From Elusimicrobiota bacterium (GTDB lineage: Bacteria > Elusimicrobiota > Elusimicrobia > UBA1565 > JACRDR01): a stretch of 7,347 nucleotides of DNA. Every line of letters starts with the position of its first letter. Within the stretch, counting starts at the first letter, position 1. The stretch lies in assembly GCA_016207585.1 (NCBI GenBank), contig JACQPI010000043.1, positions 1 through 7,347 of the forward strand, read 5' to 3'. Positions 5,516 to 7,347 of the stretch are shown in pieces. A model generated the notes under the pieces. That model made no database searches, was not told the origin of the DNA, and was given only the letters and a program-made list of their open reading frames with translations. The translations under genes and the position numbers were made by a program.

Positions 5516-6874
5516 ATGCAGAAAACGCGCCTTTTGCTTGTGGAGGACGATCAATCGTTGGCGACCCTGATGGGCTTGGAGCTCAAGCGGATGGGCTATG
5601 AGCTCCAGAGCCTGCGCTCCGGGGAGGAGGCGCTCAAACGCCTTCAGCAGGAGTCTTTCGACATCGTCATCACCGACCTGAAGCTCGACGCGGTGGACGG
5701 CCTCCAGGTTCTCCAATGCGTCAAGCGCACCCAGCCCGAGACCGAGGTGATCGTCATCACAGGTCACGGCTCCATCGACACGGCGGTGGCCGCGATGAAG
5801 CTGGGAGCCTTCGACTACCTGACCAAGCCCGTCGAGCCCGAGGAGCTTGCCTTGGTTTTGCGCAAGGCCGCGGAGCACCGGGAGCTTCTCGGCGAGGTGA
5901 AACGGCTGCGGGAAGAGGTGAAGGGAAAGTACAGCTTCGAGGGGATCGTATACGCCAGCCCCCAGACGGCCCGTATCCTGGAGCTCGTCAAGAAGGTCGC
6001 GGCGACCGACGCGACCGTCCTGATCGAGGGCGAGTCGGGAACGGGCAAGGAGCTGATCGCGCGCGCCGTCCACGAGAACAGCACGCGGCGCAACGGCTCC
6101 TTCGTGGCGATCAACTGCGGCGCCTTGCCCGAGGGACTCTTGGAAAGCGAGCTTTTCGGCCATGTGCGGGGGGCGTTCACGGGCGCCGAGCGCAACAAGC
6201 GCGGGCTTTTCGAGGAGGCGAACGGCGGGACCTTGTTCCTCGATGAGATCAGCGAGACGACGCCCGCCCTGCAGGTCAAGCTGCTGCGCGCCCTTCAGGA
6301 AGGGGAGGTCCGCCGGGTCGGGGACAACCACCCCATCAAGGTGTCCGGACGCCTGATCGCCGCGACCAACAAGGACTTGGCGCGCTGCGCGGCGAAGGGA
6401 ATCTTCCGGGAGGACCTCTATTATCGGCTGAAGGTCTTTCCGATACATATCCCCCCCCTTCGCGAGCGGCCCGAGGATATCCTTCCCCTGGCGGAGCATT
6501 TCCTGCGCAAGGCGCGAAAGAAGATCGGCGGCCGCGCGGCGCGGTTTTCCCCCGCGGCGGCGGAGGCGCTGAAGGCATATGCCTGGCCCGGCAACGTCCG
6601 GGAGCTCGAGCACGCCGTGGAGCGCGTACTGATCATGGCCTCCGGGAATTCGGTGGAGTCGCGGGACCTGCCGCCGGAGATCATGCCTCCCGAGACGAAA
6701 TCGCGGCCCGCGGCGGCCTCGCGCAAGCCCTCCCTGGGAGAGCTCGAGAAAAAACACATCCTGCAGGTCCTCGAATCGTGCGGCGGGAACCAAGCCGAGG
6801 CCGCCAAGGTCCTCGGCATCGGCCGCAACACCCTTTGGCGCAAGCTCAAGTCCTATGGCCTGCTCAAGGCGTGA
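5516..6874 (+). CDS. NtrC-family sigma-54-dependent response regulator
   Basis: A 452-residue protein with the complete bacterial enhancer-binding protein layout. The receiver domain (1-120) has acidic pocket E10-D11-D12, phospho-acceptor Asp54, Thr82 and Lys104. The AAA+ domain (about 140-375) has Walker A GESGTGKE (172-179), the sigma-54 contact loop GAFTGA (219-224, perfect), Walker B GGTLFLDEI (237-245), arginine-finger region FREDLYYRL and sensor II WPGNVRELEH. The C-terminal Fis-type helix-turn-helix (about 410-450, NQAEAAKVLGIGRNTLWRKL) binds enhancer dyads. When phosphorylated by the kinase encoded just upstream, it should hydrolyse ATP to open sigma-54 promoters. Three such promoters lie in this window. 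The ATG at 5516 is chosen because the receiver fold begins right after it; AGGA about 11 nt upstream, inside the kinase gene's end, may serve as ribosome-binding site and couple translation. Confidence 0.96.
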   Translation: MQKTRLLLVEDDQSLATLMGLELKRMGYELQSLRSGEEALKRLQQESFDIVITDLKLDAVDGLQVLQCVKRTQPETEVIVITGHGSIDTAVAAMKLGAFDYLTKPVEPEELALVLRKAAEHRELLGEVKRLREEVKGKYSFEGIVYASPQTARILELVKKVAATDATVLIEGESGTGKELIARAVHENSTRRNGSFVAINCGALPEGLLESELFGHVRGAFTGAERNKRGLFEEANGGTLFLDEISETTPALQVKLLRALQEGEVRRVGDNHPIKVSGRLIAATNKDLARCAAKGIFREDLYYRLKVFPIHIPPLRERPEDILPLAEHFLRKARKKIGGRAARFSPAAAEALKAYAWPGNVRELEHAVERVLIMASGNSVESRDLPPEIMPPETKSRPAAASRKPSLGELEKKHILQVLESCGGNQAEAAKVLGIGRNTLWRKLKSYGLLKA

Positions 6875-6934
6875 GCAACTCAATCGCCGGCCGAAGATGG
6901 GGCGGGGTGCTCGTAACCTCCTGGGAGGCCGCTC

Positions 6935-7044
6935 TGTATGAAATACCTTTTTGGCATCTCATAGAAGCCTGTGAAAAGAGCCGGGTGTGAGGCCGCTGCG
7001 CTCGGGGGACTCCGATTGGCCTAATTGTTGCGGTATGAAATGCC
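6935..7044 (+). repeat. Two copies of a short imperfect dyad (GGTAT-N3-ATRCC type) around a sigma-54 promoter
   Basis: TGTATGAAATACC (6935-6947) and GGTATGAAATGCC (7032-7044) agree at 11 of 13 positions, start 97 bp apart and are each roughly palindromic about the GAA. The first lies near -100 relative to the predicted start of the response-regulator transcript, a usual enhancer distance. The second directly follows the -12 element and overlaps the predicted start. They may be binding sites of the NtrC-type activator or of another regulator; chance is not excluded. The rest of the 194-bp gap holds a small CCTCC-TG-GGAGG hairpin (6917-6928) but no convincing terminator or gene. Confidence 0.3.
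7017..7031 (+). promoter_or_regulatory. Sigma-54-type -24/-12 promoter for the receiver-domain gene
   Basis: TGGCCTAATTGTTGC has both conserved blocks and the GG-N10-GC spacing. Predicted start is near 7043, 26 nt before the ATG at 7069. The upstream gap is long enough for enhancer sites. Confidence 0.72.
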
Positions 7045-7068
7045 GGATCGCGCGTAGCGCGGCCGGTT

Positions 7069-7347
7069 ATGACCAGCGCCCATTCCATTCTCATCGTCGA
7101 CGACGACCATTCGGGCCGGACGATGCTGGCCCTCATCCTGCGCCAATCCGGCTACAAGATCAAGACCGCGCCGGGCGGCGTCGAGGCGCTGGGGATTTTA
7201 CAGAACGAGTCGTTCGAGTGGATGATCACCGACGCGCGCATGCTGCCGGTCAACGGCTTCGACCTCTCGCGCGAGGCGAAGCGCTTGCGCCCTAACATGC
7301 GCGTCTTGATGGTCAGCGCGGTCTCCACCGAGACCGACATCCAGGGC
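7069..7347 (+). CDS. Response regulator, receiver domain (cut by the right edge)
   Basis: The first 93 residues are visible and the frame remains open at the window edge. They form most of a CheY-like receiver. HSILIVDDD gives the acidic pocket (D11-D13), MITDARM the phospho-acceptor Asp55, and VLMVSA the conserved Ser83; the Lys of the last strand lies beyond the edge. Whether an output domain follows cannot be seen, so it may be a single-domain regulator, an enhancer-binding protein or something else. ATG 7069 is the only reasonable start, because an in-frame stop lies at 7036-7038 and no other start codon intervenes. There is no clear Shine-Dalgarno sequence, and a CGCGC-GTA-GCGCG hairpin (7049-7061) sits just upstream of the ATG. 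The strong sigma-54 promoter ahead of it suggests control by the neighbouring NtrC-type activator. Confidence 0.9.
   Translation, partial: MTSAHSILIVDDDHSGRTMLALILRQSGYKIKTAPGGVEALGILQNESFEWMITDARMLPVNGFDLSREAKRLRPNMRVLMVSAVSTETDIQG

Noticed and set aside
4781..6883. Very long minus-strand open frame (700 residues) opposite the kinase and activator genes
   Set aside because: It is an antisense shadow of two well-defined genes, with no domain signature; high GC makes stop codons rare.
6917..6952. CCTCC-TG-GGAGG hairpin with a later T run as terminator of the activator gene
   Set aside because: The loop would be only 2 nt and the T run begins about 20 nt after the stem, so it is not a convincing intrinsic terminator.
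1..7347. CRISPR arrays, tRNA or rRNA genes, insertion sequences
   Set aside because: I saw no regularly spaced repeats, cloverleaf-like segments, transposase motifs or terminal inverted repeats.

Overview
The window comes from a GC-rich, diderm (Gram-negative-type) bacterium. It encodes a predicted outer-membrane beta-barrel fused to a c-type cytochrome, a lipobox lipoprotein, and a sigma-54 regulatory circuit. No rRNA or conserved marker gene is present, so the phylum cannot be fixed. Elusimicrobiota or another lineage rich in sigma-54 would fit, but that is a guess.

Layout. Positions 1-126 may hold the tail of a + strand gene cut by the left edge. On the minus strand, read from 3930 leftwards, lie a short, divergent sigma-54 factor (3930-2860), a Crp/Fnr-type regulator with an FNR-like recognition helix (2780-2004), and a monoheme cytochrome-porin fusion (1885-527) with a strong terminator (484-513). 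A tiny ankyrin-type lipoprotein (305-123) follows. On the plus strand, read from about 4035 rightwards, lie a cytoplasmic double-PAS histidine kinase (4035-5510) and an NtrC-type sigma-54 activator (5516-6874), separated by 5 nt. After a 194-bp gap a further receiver-domain gene starts at 7069 and runs off the right edge.

How it fits together. The central observation is that the sigma-54 paralogue gene, the crp-like gene and the last response-regulator gene are each preceded, on the correct strand, by an element of the form TGGCC-N6-TTGC with the canonical GG-N10-GC spacing (4017-4031 minus, 2823-2837 minus, 7017-7031 plus). The kinase/activator pair itself has a plausible housekeeping promoter (3955-3983). 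The simplest reading is a signalling cascade: the kinase phosphorylates the activator, and the activator opens sigma-54 promoters for the variant sigma factor (possibly autoregulated), a Crp/Fnr regulator and another response regulator. The Crp/Fnr protein may then control the cytochrome-porin, whose upstream region holds an FNR-box-like sequence and a perfect 11-bp dyad. The gene families and promoter motifs are visible in the sequence; the wiring and the signal are inference.
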